Below are positions 42,668 to 53,698 of a stretch of 64,000 bases of DNA, one piece after another; within the stretch, counting starts at the first letter, position 1; every line of letters starts with the position of its first letter. Source of the stretch: Knufia peltigerae (Eukaryota; Ascomycota; Eurotiomycetes; Chaetothyriales; Trichomeriaceae); NCBI GenBank assembly GCA_030247855.1, contig JAPDRN010000130.1, positions 1-64,000 of the forward strand. The letters run 5' to 3'. The translations under genes and the position numbers were made by a program. The notes beneath the pieces are model-generated. The model was not told the DNA's origin, made no database searches, and was given only the letters and a program-made list of their open reading frames with translations.

Positions 42668-43702
42668 ATGGCACCAGCACTAGTCGCACCTGAGGAGCCT
42701 CCTCACGTAAAAGAAGTACTCAAGAACGGCATTGACCTCGAGACAAATGGCATAAAGCCAGTGCAGAAGAGACAAAAGCTATACATTCTCCCCGAGTTCC
42801 ACCCCGAAGCCGTCAAACATACACAGGAATTGTTCGACTGTGTCTTGCACACCGACCCGGAGGCAGCAAATTGGCGAAAGAGCGCCACCACAATCTTGAT
42901 CAAGGACTACTACATCACCGACGGCGATTTGGCCGCAGCGCCACAACTTCGAGTCATCGGAAAGCATGGAGTTGGCCTGGACAAGGTCGACGTCGAAGCC
43001 TGTCGGACTCGTGGAGAGAAAGTGTGCAACACACCAGGAGTCAATGCCGGTGCGGTGGCCGAGATGACGCTTGCCCTTGCTATGAGTGTTGCCCGCTCGA
43101 TCCCGTCGATCTGTTACCGGCAAATTGCGAACGGCGAAGTCATCAGGAAAGAGACAGTGCAGGGTGTGTTGCTGGGTGGCAAGACAATAGGGATTGTGGG
43201 AATGGGAAACATCGGCGAAGTGGTAGGGAATATGTTCTGGGGTGCGTTCGGTAGTCCCATTATTGCGTACGATCCGTACTATGGAACCACACGTCCCTGG
43301 ACGTACATTCCACACAGACGTGTACACAGCCTGGATGACCTGTTGGAGGTGTCTGATGTTGTCAATGTGCATGTGCCTCTGACGCCGGGCACAACGAACC
43401 TCATATCCCTGAAGGAGATGCGCAAGATGAAACGAACTGCCATTCTGCTCAACACCGCGAGAGGAGGCATTGTCGATGAGGACGATCTCATCCAGGCCCT
43501 GGACGAGAACCTCATCTACGGCGCCGGCTTTGATTCCCACGTCCAAGAGCCACCGACCAAGACGAAGTACGAGTGTCTGTGGAATCATGACCGCTTCGTC
43601 GGAACACCTCATATTGCCGCTGCGACAGATGAAACTCAGGTTGCCACCACGAACGCAGCCACTGATGGAGTTCTGCATTCTCTCAGCGCTAGTGATAGTT
43701 GA
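42668..43702 (+). CDS. D-isomer-specific 2-hydroxyacid dehydrogenase
   Basis: Intronless, 344 aa, intact. It belongs to the NAD(P)-dependent family that includes phosphoglycerate, glycerate and hydroxypyruvate dehydrogenases, interconverting D-2-hydroxyacids and 2-oxoacids. The lid/catalytic domain shows LRVIGKHGVGLDKVD and the dinucleotide-binding core has GIVGMGNIGEVVG. The catalytic Arg lies in NTARGGIVDEDDL, the Glu in the following FDSHVQEPP segment and the His in GTPHIAAATDE. There is no presequence or peroxisomal C-terminal tripeptide (ends SASDS). Residues 1-35 are a charged extension not typical of the core family. Neighbours are a broken symporter gene and two broken C6 regulators, so it is probably the surviving enzyme of a small carboxylate-catabolic cluster; the substrate cannot be read from sequence. 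Confidence 0.93.
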   Translation: MAPALVAPEEPPHVKEVLKNGIDLETNGIKPVQKRQKLYILPEFHPEAVKHTQELFDCVLHTDPEAANWRKSATTILIKDYYITDGDLAAAPQLRVIGKHGVGLDKVDVEACRTRGEKVCNTPGVNAGAVAEMTLALAMSVARSIPSICYRQIANGEVIRKETVQGVLLGGKTIGIVGMGNIGEVVGNMFWGAFGSPIIAYDPYYGTTRPWTYIPHRRVHSLDDLLEVSDVVNVHVPLTPGTTNLISLKEMRKMKRTAILLNTARGGIVDEDDLIQALDENLIYGAGFDSHVQEPPTKTKYECLWNHDRFVGTPHIAAATDETQVATTNAATDGVLHSLSASDS

Positions 43703-44171
43703 GTGTAGTTTTGAGCCTTGAATAGAGTTGCTGTCTGATACCCTGGACTTTGAAATGCGTCGCTGATTGCTGACGCTAGCGGAGCATTGGAGTTGGGAGG
43801 ACTGATTTGCCTGTGAGGTTTCCGATGACCTGTACTTTGAAACAATCATAGGCTTTATCGAAGTGGTTTCGGGCAGGAGCTCTCTCCTCTCAGGTCGAGA
43901 AGTTTGCTTGTGTTGCATGGGACGACACACCGTTTGCGTGATAGACACTCAATTTCTTCCAGTAGTCGTAGGGTGTGTTGCCATAGTCGGCCTCTGAAAG
44001 ACGATCAAGATTCTGGTAGCGAGGAGAAGGCTCCTCCTACCAAAGGTTTTGTATGCCTTCGGCGAACGTCCAATCATCAATGTGGGCCATCTGAAGGAGT
44101 GTTAGAGGGATGATCGTGTCCCATTCGTAGCTCGAAAGACCAAACTCGATTTCAGCCATGCCCGGGATATT
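43703..44171. other. Intergenic region between convergent genes
   Basis: 469 bp between the dehydrogenase stop and the end of the second broken C6 gene. No feature recognised. Confidence 0.55.
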
Positions 44172-46728
44172 TTATGGCAAAGGCCAGGTTGAGAGCTGGA
44201 AGGGGTTCATGTCAGCCCATGCCTCTATCTGGTCATCGAAGGTGAACGCGTTCGCGAAGAGTTCTTCGGGTCCATCTTGAAGGAAGGCTTCGTCATTCAA
44301 CGAGCCATTAGCATTGGAAGTGTCGTACGAAAGGCCATCGGGCGTAGGCATTTCACAGCGACTGGCCATGCTGGAAATTTCTCTTGACGAGCGTCTGATG
44401 GCGTCGAAACACAATGCGTTATCTGCACTCGCGGCCAGAGCCTCCCTGCCAAGGTCTGATGTGCCGCTTTGCTCTCCTGGGTCTCGTCGACTTCGGGCTC
44501 CTGCTATCGTGACCAATTCCAGTCTTAAGGCCTCAAACAGCTTGGTATAAAATGCAATGTCACTCAACTTTTCCGAAAGCCAGAATAGTGACTCGCTTGT
44601 GATCGACAGGAAATCGAACAGTTCCTGGTCCGTGAGAGGGTTCGGATTCTGATAAAATTCCCACCAGAACCCCTCGTCCACTCCAGAAGAAAGATTGTGT
44701 GACGTCGATTGCGGAGATCGAGTCCGAGCAGCAAATGCGGCAAATGTCAGGACCAATCCGGATGAAAAGATCAAGTGTGTCCAAGATCTTGTATACGTAA
44801 GCAGCGGTTGGCGTCTAAGTGAGTCGAACGTACGTGCTATTGTAGCGGCAGCCTCGACGCAGGACTTGAGTAGACCGTCCGGCGGGCGGGAGCCTGCAAA
44901 GGGCATCCTGAATATAGCCTGGCGCAGAAGTGAAAGACGTTCTTTCTGATAGTGAAGCTCGTAGAATTCGGCCATATAGTAGACAGAAGACGAGTTTGGG
45001 GAAACCGGGGCGTCGAGTCGCCACTGTCTGAGCGTGTCGTGAAACTTACGAAGCATAGGATATACTTCACCAGGTTTTAGAATTTCGTCTGGAGAGACAC
45101 TGCTTTCTTCAGCGCCTGCAATGTGTCTGGCAGCATGCTTGGATGAGATGTTCGTGTAAATCTGCGGTGATATCCTTGCTAGGCGGAGGAGGTGCTTGAA
45201 ATGGGCAACATGTGTCAAGCCCTGCGAATCTGGTTCACACCATTGGTGAGCCGACTGAGTGACTGCCTCGGGACTGACGCATGTTGGTCGAGGCATTTCG
45301 TTATCAAACGGAAGATCAATTGTGATCTCGTCGTCTTCGATTGCAAAAGGGCGTCCAAGTGTAGTTGATGCCAGGCGGTCAAGTCGGTAACATTCCCAAA
45401 AAACTAGCCGGCGATGCTGCTCATCTTGCCTTAGGATGGTGATGTGTGAGGGCGTTGGGCGATGCAGGTCAAGTGCGATACACATGTGGATGCAAAGCTA
45501 AGAAAATTCCCAGATAGAACATCCTCGGGTAACGTCAGATCATTGAGCTAGGAATAGGGAGGCTAAGTACCAATATAATGGAAAATTCCAAACCGAGCTA
45601 TCAGTAAGAAGCTCTCAATGTCCTCGATAGTGCTGAAAGAAAATCCCGACCTGGCAACGATCCGAAGAGCGGCTGTGAAGAAGCCAAAGGGATGCAGATT
45701 CGTAGTTCCTCGGCGGAACAGCTCGATACTTCCCAATGCAAAGACGAGGTTGAGTTGGGGGAACGCCAGAATTTCCGATCTTGGAACGGCGCCTCCGCTT
45801 GACGTACTCCAGTGTTTCGAGGTTCGGGAGCAGTCGCGATAGGTCTTCCAGACCTAAGAAATGTCGAGGAAGGGGTATTCAATGTGTAGCCCATTAATGC
45901 TAGTGTTCGCCTGTTGTGAGTATCGAAGCATGGCGGAACGAGTGACCGTTTAAACTGACTAGCTCAAGATGGCAGCATGCGCCTCGGATTCTGATGGCAA
46001 TTCATGTGGCGCATGATACTCGAGGGGCGTTGAGGGAAGATCAGAAGCGAGGAGTGCTCGGAATGAAGAGCCTGTGCCGTGATTTTCGCATGGCTCGCAG
46101 GAGATACTGGACAAAGCTAGTAGGTCCAAGGGTCAGAATGCATTTTCAACCACAAAAATGATACGTCGACTGACCTCGAATCGCCCTATTCCCTCACATA
46201 TCGCGAGCTGCCCGGTCTGCGGCTATAATCGAAAGGAGCCGTTCGGTATCGCTGGCGAGCAGCTGAAAATCCGGCGGCCTGAGCATCAACTGCCTCCTCT
46301 TGCAATCCATTCCCGACGCTGAGAGCCTCGAGAGACCGTATCTTCTCTTCAAGCTCTAGCACCTCCCTGAAGAAATGAATACACGACGGAAGATTAAGCA
46401 GAGAAAGTCGAGAAATGCTTACATCGAGTATACTCGCGCGTTGCTGTTGGATCGGCGATGATGCAAGGTGTAGATGCCTTTGTACAGCCGCCACAGGCAG
46501 GATAATCTCCGTCGCACTGGAAATGTTATTATTTAAAGCGACAAAGATCAGAGAAGGATTGTATGGACATACTTTCACCTCGCGTGATCGACACCGGCGG
46601 CAAGCCAGACTCCCAAGGGCGTGAATACCCCCAGAAGCAGATCGTCGCCGTTTTCTGCTCTGTACCTCATGCGGCGGACTGGGGTTTGCTCGAAGAGTCA
46701 TGATGGTAACTGACCCCAGGATGGGCAT
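44172..46728 (-). pseudogene. Zn2Cys6 transcription factor with two in-frame TAG codons
   Basis: The N-terminus (ATG 46728, or 46701 at MTLRANP) leads to a zinc cluster split by an intron: ACRRCRSREVK, then CDGDYPACGGCTKASTPC after a GTATGT/CCAG intron, again CX2CX6CX6CX2CX6C. A coiled coil (EVLELEEKIRSLE) follows a further intron with donor GTATAC. Next come LPSESEAHAAILSY, then across an intron INGLHIEYPFLDIS. Here the frame meets TAG (45856-45854) before VWKTYRDC and a long conserved stretch ending IARFGIFHYIG. After another intron (branch CTGAC) GCSIWEFS is followed by a second TAG (45500-45498) before LCIHMCIALDLHR. From 45485 the last 437 codons, with WECYRLDRLASTTLGRPF, are open. No splice choice I tried avoids either TAG. 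Exact exon 3/4 borders are uncertain. Either a pseudogene or a gene with recoded stops; the former is far likelier. Confidence 0.75.
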
Positions 46729-47107
46729 CCATGAGACCGCTGTTTGGTGAGAAGCGCAATGCCGATGAGAATGCTTAAGAGGTGGTTTGTGCTTGACAGA
46801 CTATGGATGAAGAACCGGGGGCCCATGTGATTATTCCCAGGAGACTTTAAAAGCGGCAACTGTCTGCTTGTGCTGCCAAGCAACCTCCGTTGTGAGGCTC
46901 GAGGCTCTAAATACTGCAACTTCCCGCTTAGTCATACGACCTCTAGAAGAGATTCCAGAAACTTTTTTTGATTTTGAAACTTGAGCAGTGATATTGGCCG
47001 CAAAAACTTTGCACCCAACATTCATCCTACCAGTTTGCTGAAAGGGGGAGGTTCACAAAGGAGGTGTGGGCAATATCAGACCCTAGCAATCTCAGCTCTC
47101 GAAGATC
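46729..47107. promoter_or_regulatory. Divergent promoter region, broken C6 gene / TRM61
   Basis: 379 bp between opposite start codons. It must contain the TRM61 promoter. No specific motif is assigned. Confidence 0.4.
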
Positions 47108-48610
47108 ATGACGATCGTGTCTGCATTTCTTTCGCCAGGTGTAGTGGCCAGCGAGCACGACTTGGCCTCCCTGCATCTGAGACGAGACCAATCTCTCCCT
47201 GTGATACTTTCCACTCGAGCCACCAATGCCGACGATGAAGGCTACGCTGAAGGGGTCGTCACCAATACTCGGTTCGGGTCGTACCCTCATTCCACCATAA
47301 TCGGAGAGCCATGGGGAAGCCAGATTCGAGCAAGCATGGTCGACACTGGATCTCGAGGTCGAAAATCACAGCAGTCAAAAAAGCGAAAGGCGGAGGCGAT
47401 GGGTCAGGCAGACAATGAGGATGGCACAGCTACGAAAGACGCCGTCACCGCGAGTTCTGGGTTCGTCCACGTTTTGCCGCCTACACCTGAGAATTGGACG
47501 ACCAGTTTACCTCATCGTACCCAGGTGGTGTACACTCCGGATTACAGCTATATCTTGCACCGTATCAGAGCGCGCCCGGGGTCAAGACTGATAGAGGCCG
47601 GCAGTGGCAGTGGCAGCTTCACTCACGCGGCAGCTCGTGCTGTTTTTGACGGCTATGCGAAGGACGAAGTTGCAGCAAAAGACGACGGTGGTTCTTCTTC
47701 TGCAAAAATGCCAACGCCGACAGGCAAGGTGTTTTCATACGAATACCATGCAGAACGACACCGGAAAGTCAAGGATGAAATGGTCTCTCATGGTTTAGAC
47801 CCGATCGTCAAAGCAATGCATAGAGATGTCTATCGCGATGGTTTTCTCCTCGAGGATGAAGAAGGCAGTGCCGAGAAGGTCTCTCCGAGAGCTAACGCGG
47901 TCTTCTTGGATCTTCCTGCACCTTGGGAAGCCCTACCTCACCTGACTCGAGATACTCAGGGCGGCGCGATTTCTGCACTCGATCCCCAATCTGCTGTCCA
48001 CATCTGCACATTCAGTCCGTGCATAGAACAAGTTCAGCGCACAGTGTCAGCATTACGTCGATACGACTGGCTGGACATTGAAATGGTCGAGGTGGAACAC
48101 AGACGAATTGAAGTCAAACGGGAATACACCAGCATGCAGTACGAGGGTATGCGAGGTGTGAACGTGTTTGCAGTCGACGTCGACGAAGCGGTCGCAAAAC
48201 TCCGCCATGTAGAGCGACGCGCAAAGGATTTTCATGCCGGAAGCCTTGAGGCAGACAAGTCTACCAAGGCCAAGCAGATGCAAGACAACGGCAACAACAA
48301 CACCAAACTACCCTTCGACGGGGGCAGACTCGTTCATCGGACCGAGCCAGAGTTGAAGACGCATACTTCGTATCTGGTATTCGCGGTGCTGCCCCGCGCG
48401 TGGACGGAGGAAGACGAAGCTGCAGCTCGAGCTAAGTGGTCGAAGCATGTCACAGTCAAGTCAAACGTGCCCAAAAGCCAGCGACAGCTGAAGAAGGAGG
48501 CGAAGTCGAGGACGAGAGGGGTGAATGGGTCGAACGGTGTCAAGGGTGAGGTCGAGACAGCAACAACTGCAGAGAACGGTGAAGCGATGGATGTCGAAGT
48601 TGCTGAGTAA
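47108..48610 (+). CDS. TRM61: tRNA (adenine-58-N1)-methyltransferase catalytic subunit (Trm61/Gcd14)
   Basis: Intronless, 500 aa. With Trm6 it makes m1A58 in tRNAs, essential for initiator tRNA stability in yeast. The N-terminal beta domain ends with PHRTQVVYTPDYSYI. The Rossmann domain follows with the AdoMet loop LIEAGSGSGSFTHAA, then VFSYEYHAERHRKVKDE, FLDLPAPWEALPH (catalytic-pocket DLPAPW) and HICTFSPCIEQVQRT. Fungal-type insertions rich in Lys/Ser (about 75-115) and a Lys/Glu-rich tail (about 460-500) enlarge it relative to yeast (383 aa). The ATG chosen precedes the conserved MTIVSAFLSPG start. It is a nuclear protein by family. Confidence 0.95.
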   Translation: MTIVSAFLSPGVVASEHDLASLHLRRDQSLPVILSTRATNADDEGYAEGVVTNTRFGSYPHSTIIGEPWGSQIRASMVDTGSRGRKSQQSKKRKAEAMGQADNEDGTATKDAVTASSGFVHVLPPTPENWTTSLPHRTQVVYTPDYSYILHRIRARPGSRLIEAGSGSGSFTHAAARAVFDGYAKDEVAAKDDGGSSSAKMPTPTGKVFSYEYHAERHRKVKDEMVSHGLDPIVKAMHRDVYRDGFLLEDEEGSAEKVSPRANAVFLDLPAPWEALPHLTRDTQGGAISALDPQSAVHICTFSPCIEQVQRTVSALRRYDWLDIEMVEVEHRRIEVKREYTSMQYEGMRGVNVFAVDVDEAVAKLRHVERRAKDFHAGSLEADKSTKAKQMQDNGNNNTKLPFDGGRLVHRTEPELKTHTSYLVFAVLPRAWTEEDEAAARAKWSKHVTVKSNVPKSQRQLKKEAKSRTRGVNGSNGVKGEVETATTAENGEAMDVEVAE

Positions 48611-49351
48611 GACATATGTACCGCCTCAAGCAAGATCGATAAATGCAACCCACAGGGTTCGAGACTTTGACACCTGAGTCATAATCATAGCCACCGCCAG
48701 CCAGAGCGATACAACGTCCGTCACCCTGACACGTGACCATGGAACAAAAGTCGCATGACAAAATCTTTTCTTCTTCTTCTTCTTCTTCTTAAAGATCGAT
48801 CATACGACTGGATCTACATGTGTTGTACTTGTTGCAGTCTGTGCACCGATTTGAAAGCAAATAAATCATACTGCAGTCAATCTAGGATTTTCCGTGGCAA
48901 CAAAACAACTCACTCAATCAATGTCTCTATCTCGGACACTAAACCCTTCTCGGAAGTTGTTGCGAGGTTCTTTGGCTGAGCCTGGAACTATCGACTGATT
49001 CGGGGCCCCCGGTCGCCTTGTGTTCATTTCTGATATGAAACCGACAAATTGGCGACTCTGAGAGTCATATTTCTATTCGATTTGAATGTCGCAATGTCCC
49101 CGTTCAGCATGGCATCTAGCAACCGGACCCGAACCTTGTCCGTCAGCTTCGCAACAAGCAAAGACAGATGGACACCCGAAAGATATAAGGAGCGCTGCCT
49201 TTTGGGGGCGACCACTGCTAGGCAACACTTCTTCTCTCATCTCGAATATCCGTACGCCGTGACCGTGTACTATCCCATCTCCCCTTCCTAGGACTCATCA
49301 ACTCGCACCTGTCAATTTGAGTCTGCCTGTCCCAGTTTCTTGTCTTTCATC
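48611..49351. other. Intergenic region between tandem genes
   Basis: 741 bp between TRM61 and the RTA1-type gene, containing a TTC microsatellite. The 150 bp before 49352 are pyrimidine-rich. No gene was recognised. Confidence 0.55.
48768..48790. repeat. (TTC)n microsatellite
   Basis: Nearly eight perfect TTC units downstream of TRM61, in non-coding sequence. Confidence 0.9.
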
Positions 49352-50395
49352 ATGGCGACGTTTGTTGGCAGCATCGAACATGCGATTGCCCATACGTCCA
49401 GACTGGTGGCCCGCGATCAAAACACCACAGACTTGCCAGGAGGCAAGACCCTTCAGGAATATAACACCCAAGGAAGATACGACTATGATCCCTCGTTTGC
49501 GGCGGCCATAATTTTCTTGGTGCTCTTCGCCATCGCCACGGCCATTAACCTCTTCCAATTCTTCCGGCATAGAGCTTGGTTCTGGTGGGTGATGAATTTT
49601 GCTGTGATCAGTAAGTCCGCTGCATGAATTCTTCGTTCATATGCTGATGAGCGCCTAGTGGAACTGGTCGGATACATTGCTCGAACGATTTCCATCAAGA
49701 ACCTCCACAGCAGGAACATTTTCATAGTCCAAACCGTTATGATTCTCGTGGCGCCAGCTGTCATGGCCGCAGCCTGTTACATGTCGTTTGGCCGCGTCAC
49801 CATCTGGGTTGTTCCGAAAGATTATCAGACCGTCAAACACCTTTGGGTACCGCCACGTCGGATTACGCCAGTGTTTGTGGGCTTCGACATCCTCAGTTTC
49901 TTTGTGCAAGTCATTGGCGGCTCCATGGTGGCTGCGGCAAGCAACATTAACTCGGCCAACCGGGGCAGAAACGTGGTGCTGGCAGGACTTTCACTGCAAC
50001 TGGCGACCTTTGGGTTTTTCGTCTTTGCAAGTGTCCGACTAAACTTCATGTTGAGGACACAGCTTCGAGATGTCCCATTACCCAAAGAACGCAATTGGCA
50101 GCTATTCCTAAACGTCGTCAATGTCGCCAATGTACTTATCCTAATCCGAACCATGTTGCGACTGATTGAATACTCCATTGGCACCTACAACTATCTCACC
50201 AACCATGAATGGTTCTTTTACTGCTTCGACTCGGCTTTAATGTTTGTGGTGGTTGCTACCTTCATCATCTTTCACCCCGGATACTATCTCCCCTACCTGG
50301 GAATCAAACGGAAGGAACAGAAGTTCTCGAAGAACGCCGACAAGGGACCCCTTAGCGTTCTAGCCAGGAGGAAGACGATGCATGAGGCGGTATGA
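49352..50395 (+). CDS. RTA1-family membrane protein
   Basis: Two exons, 49352-49610 and 49659-50395, predicted 331 aa. The intron has donor GTAAGT and acceptor TAG and splits a Met codon, giving NFAVIMELVGYIAR. Seven hydrophobic segments follow a short, possibly luminal N-terminus; family marks are ELVGYIAR in helix 2, VTVMILVAPAVMAAACYM-like helix 3, VPPRRITPVFVGFDILSFFVQ, and the GLSLQLATFGFFVF helix. RTA1/RSB1 proteins are linked to lipid translocation and resistance to 7-aminocholesterol or long-chain bases in yeast; they share a fold with seven-helix receptors. The C-terminus is basic and cytosolic. Specific substrate unknown. Confidence 0.92.
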
Positions 50396-51926
50396 AGTTG
50401 CACTTGATAGAGAAGGCGCACGCTTTCATGTCTCGGCGCGCATCAACGAAGAGTGTTGTCTTTTAAGGAGCACTTTCCCGGCGGATCGGTGGAGAGCTCG
50501 GCAATTGTTCGTGGTTGTTTATGGGCCGGTCGCAATGCGACCTCTGAACTATGTATAATGAATCATGTCAAGTCGTTTATCCGACTTGTCTTTAGTCGTG
50601 CGTAAATTGGCAACACCAGCGGCTGAAAGTGGATTGTTGCATCCTCTCTTTCTCCTCGTGTGGGTTCATCATGCCGTCCCCCTGTGGTATGGGATTGGTG
50701 GAGCGCTTGTTCAAGTGCCCCTCGTCTCAAGTTGATCGCAATCGGTTCTTTTTGCGATTGGCATACCAGAAGCTGCGCACTTCTATACGAATGTGGCGCC
50801 GCCGTAGCCTTGAAACGTCACAGCACCGAGTACTCGTACCGTCAACAACAAAATCTAACCGCGTATCGACTGTTTCTGCGAGTGAAGTACTCGGACCCTG
50901 TACATACGAGTACGCGGAATTATTTTTCCTCTCAAGGATGCACATACAGTACGCAACGCTGGCGCCACCACGGCCCTGACGCAAATTGGCCGCCTTTTGT
51001 CTTTTTGTGGCTCGCAACAGCTGTCAAAGCGTCCCCTTTTTGCTCCAACGATGGAGTTAAGCCAAGGGGTGTGCCCCGGGGAAAGGATTTGCTCGACAAA
51101 GGTCCCAGCCATGTGGGACAGTGGCCAACACCATTGAACGGCTTGAGGTGACTTGGCTCGGTATCGCACCGGGTTAGTGTGCTGTGGTCGGCAGCTGTTG
51201 CGAGTCTTCGATACTCTCAAGTACTCGTCAACCCCTAGTGATCTTGACCATTTGTTACCTAGTACGATGGAGACTCGTTCTCCCATGTGCTCAAACAACC
51301 CATGCCGGCCAAGACATGTGAAGACGAAGCCCATCGATTCGGTCATCTCCTCTAAACATTGGCGGTGCCGATTTTCGCCTTATTCATTCAATCGTATCTA
51401 CTGCCACGACGGTACAAGCACACACCGTTTCATCCTTGTCATTTCCACCCACTAGCTCGACTGGACCGGGTTCTCAAGCCCATGCCACTGGGGCTCCTCG
51501 AAAGAAAAGAGATGCGCGAGACTTACCGTGAGCGAGCCATGGTCCCGCACTGTTTTGACGCCGCGGGTACTCGTACTTGTATTCGTGAAGGATCGGATTT
51601 GCGCCGCCCCGCCTCCCCTGGTTGCGGCGCGGCACAGTGCCCGACGCTCCTCTCGAGGGATCATTTGTGCCATTCTGGGCTTCACCTGTTTCTTTGCAGC
51701 GCAATATTGCGTTCTCGCAACGACGAACTCTTGGCTCGTTGGGGAGCTACTGAGTATGGCTCCAGTAGGCTGTGCTTTTTCATCGCTGCCTCTCCTATGT
51801 TACGCCATTGCCGTGTATCTGTTTTACAGTAGAAAGGGCCATGGCATCCCTTCTTTTAACACGGACAACACAGGCTTCTTTTGATTTTTGACGTTGTGAC
51901 AACATGCGGGAAGTCTCCTTCCTGAC
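50396..51926. other. Intergenic region
   Basis: 1.53 kb between the RTA1-type and arylsulfotransferase-type genes. Several frames of 100-160 codons exist (for example 51359-51832 and 51528-51884), but none has a recognisable family or splice pattern. The 51528 frame has a hydrophobic C-terminal stretch that could suggest a small membrane protein; I do not call it. Confidence 0.5.
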
Positions 51927-53698
51927 ATGAAGCCACGGTTCTTTCGAGCGTTATGCATCGCGGTCGTTGGATTGGCTAGCGCCGTTGTTGTTTTCCTTTC
52001 CATCTCCTATATCCTCAGCCCTCTTTTACTATGGCTCTCTCCCTCGCTGAACCCGACGCTGTATGACTGGGGAGCCTACGGTGCTTGCCCATTACAGTCG
52101 TTTGTAACGACCGACCTCGTTGCGCCCCGTGTCAATACAAGGCGAACTCATCCAGATTGCGGGCGTGGGTTGGTGTTGTTGACCATCAACGGGGATTCTG
52201 CTGGACCGAAAGGACCGGCCATTCTCGATGCGCGCAACGAATTGGTTTGGAAGTCGCAGGGCTATGGGAGCGCCACGAATCTACAGGTCCAGCATTACAA
52301 AGGGCAGAATTATCTGACATTCTGGGCTGGTAGGAAAGTGGGCACCAAAGGAACGGGCATGTATTACATGGTGAGTTGGACTTTTGTCGTCTCTGGCGGA
52401 GGTTTGATGACATGGAAACTGATTGGGGTTATCATTAGCTGGATTCTACTTACAATGAAGCACATCGAGTCATGGCCGTCGGTGACGGCATGGAGGGCGA
52501 CCTCCATGAATTCAAAATCACGAAAGACGACACTGCTTTGCTGACAGTATATGCGACCACCAAGGCCGATTTGTCGTCCTGGGGGAGATTTTCCGATGGA
52601 TGGCTTTTGGACAGCCTCTTCCAAGAAGTCGACATCGCAACGGGAGAGCTGTTGTTTGAATGGAGAGCTTCCGAGCATTTTAATTTCAGCGATACCTACA
52701 TGACGAACCCATTTGGCGGTTATATCAAAAGTTTGCCTTTCGACTTCTTCCACATCAACAGTGTCGACAAGGACTCTCAGGGAAATTACCTGATCTCTTC
52801 TCGCCACACACATACCATTACCTGCATCAACCCCAAGGGAAATATCCTATGGGTACTGGGTGGTCGCCGCAACCAATTCACTGATTTGTCCGGAGGAGCC
52901 GCGCTAGACTTCAAATGGCAGCATGATGCGAGATGGGTATCCGAAGAGGACGGGATCATCAGCCTTTTCGACAACAAGGAGGCAGGTCCTCTGCATGCCG
53001 ATGGTCCCCATAGTCGCGGCATGATGCTTCAACTCGACATCTCTAACCACACCGTCGAGCTGTTGCACACGTACGAGTCACTTGGACACACACGAGCCCC
53101 GTCGCAAGGCTCAATGCAGGTGCTCCAGGACACTGATCATGTCTTTGTCGGATTTGGCCATTCTCCCATCTACAGTGAATTCTCCGTCAATGGCAGTTTG
53201 CTATGCGAACACCATTTTGGATCACCCATCTTTCACCCGTGGAATCGCGCGGTGTCATACCGGGCTTCGAAGAGGTATGATTGGGTTGGTCGGCCGACGT
53301 ACCCTCCTTCAGCAGAGATCGAGGATGATACGCTCTATGTAAGCTGGAACGGGGCTACAGAAGTGTCGGCTTGGTTGTTGCAAGGTGCCAAGAGTGCCGA
53401 GGACGAAGATGCATTCAACGACCTGGATGTCCTGGAGAAGGACACCTTTGAAGAGACTTTCGAGCTGGGAGACTTGTACGAATACTCTTACTTTCGAGTG
53501 GTCGCGTTGACCCAGGACGGTCAGGTCCTTGGCCAGTCTGCGGTATTGGTCTACGAGCCTGACTGGGACTGGTGGATGTTTGGAGTGGCCATTGTAGCGT
53601 GGCTGGTCATCGTCAGAGTTGGCTGGCACTGCTATAAATGGCTTGCTAGGCGGAGGACAACCAGCCAAGTAGCCTGGATCAGCCTTGAGAGACAATGA
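51927..53698 (+). CDS. Arylsulfotransferase (ASST)-family membrane protein
   Basis: Two exons, 51927-52370 and 52439-53698, both phase 0, predicted 567 aa. The intron (donor GTGAGT, acceptor TTAG) joins TGMYYM to LDSTYNEAHRVMAVGDG. A signal-anchor helix (about 10-35) is followed by a beta-propeller-like domain with ASST-family marks: FWAGRKVGTKGTGMYY, DLHEFKITKDDTALLTVY, FDFFHINSVDKDSQGNYLISSRH and ILWVLGGRRNQF, then FKWQHDARW. A second hydrophobic helix near the C-terminus (about 528-550) suggests two anchors with an extracytoplasmic middle. Fungal members are widespread but their sulfate donor and acceptor are unproven. The catalytic His of bacterial ASST may correspond to H in HDARW; this is inference. 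Confidence 0.9.

Noticed and set aside
42779..43948. 389-codon minus-strand frame
   Set aside because: Antisense shadow of the hydroxyacid dehydrogenase gene.
45500..45856. Alternative splicing to remove the two TAG codons of the second C6 gene
   Set aside because: TTTCTTAG looks like an acceptor at both places, but every available donor gives a wrong phase or an immediate new stop.
51359..51884. Frames of 157 and 118 codons upstream of the ASST-family gene
   Set aside because: One has a hydrophobic end, but neither has a supported start, splice sites or a known family; overlapping frames suggest chance.
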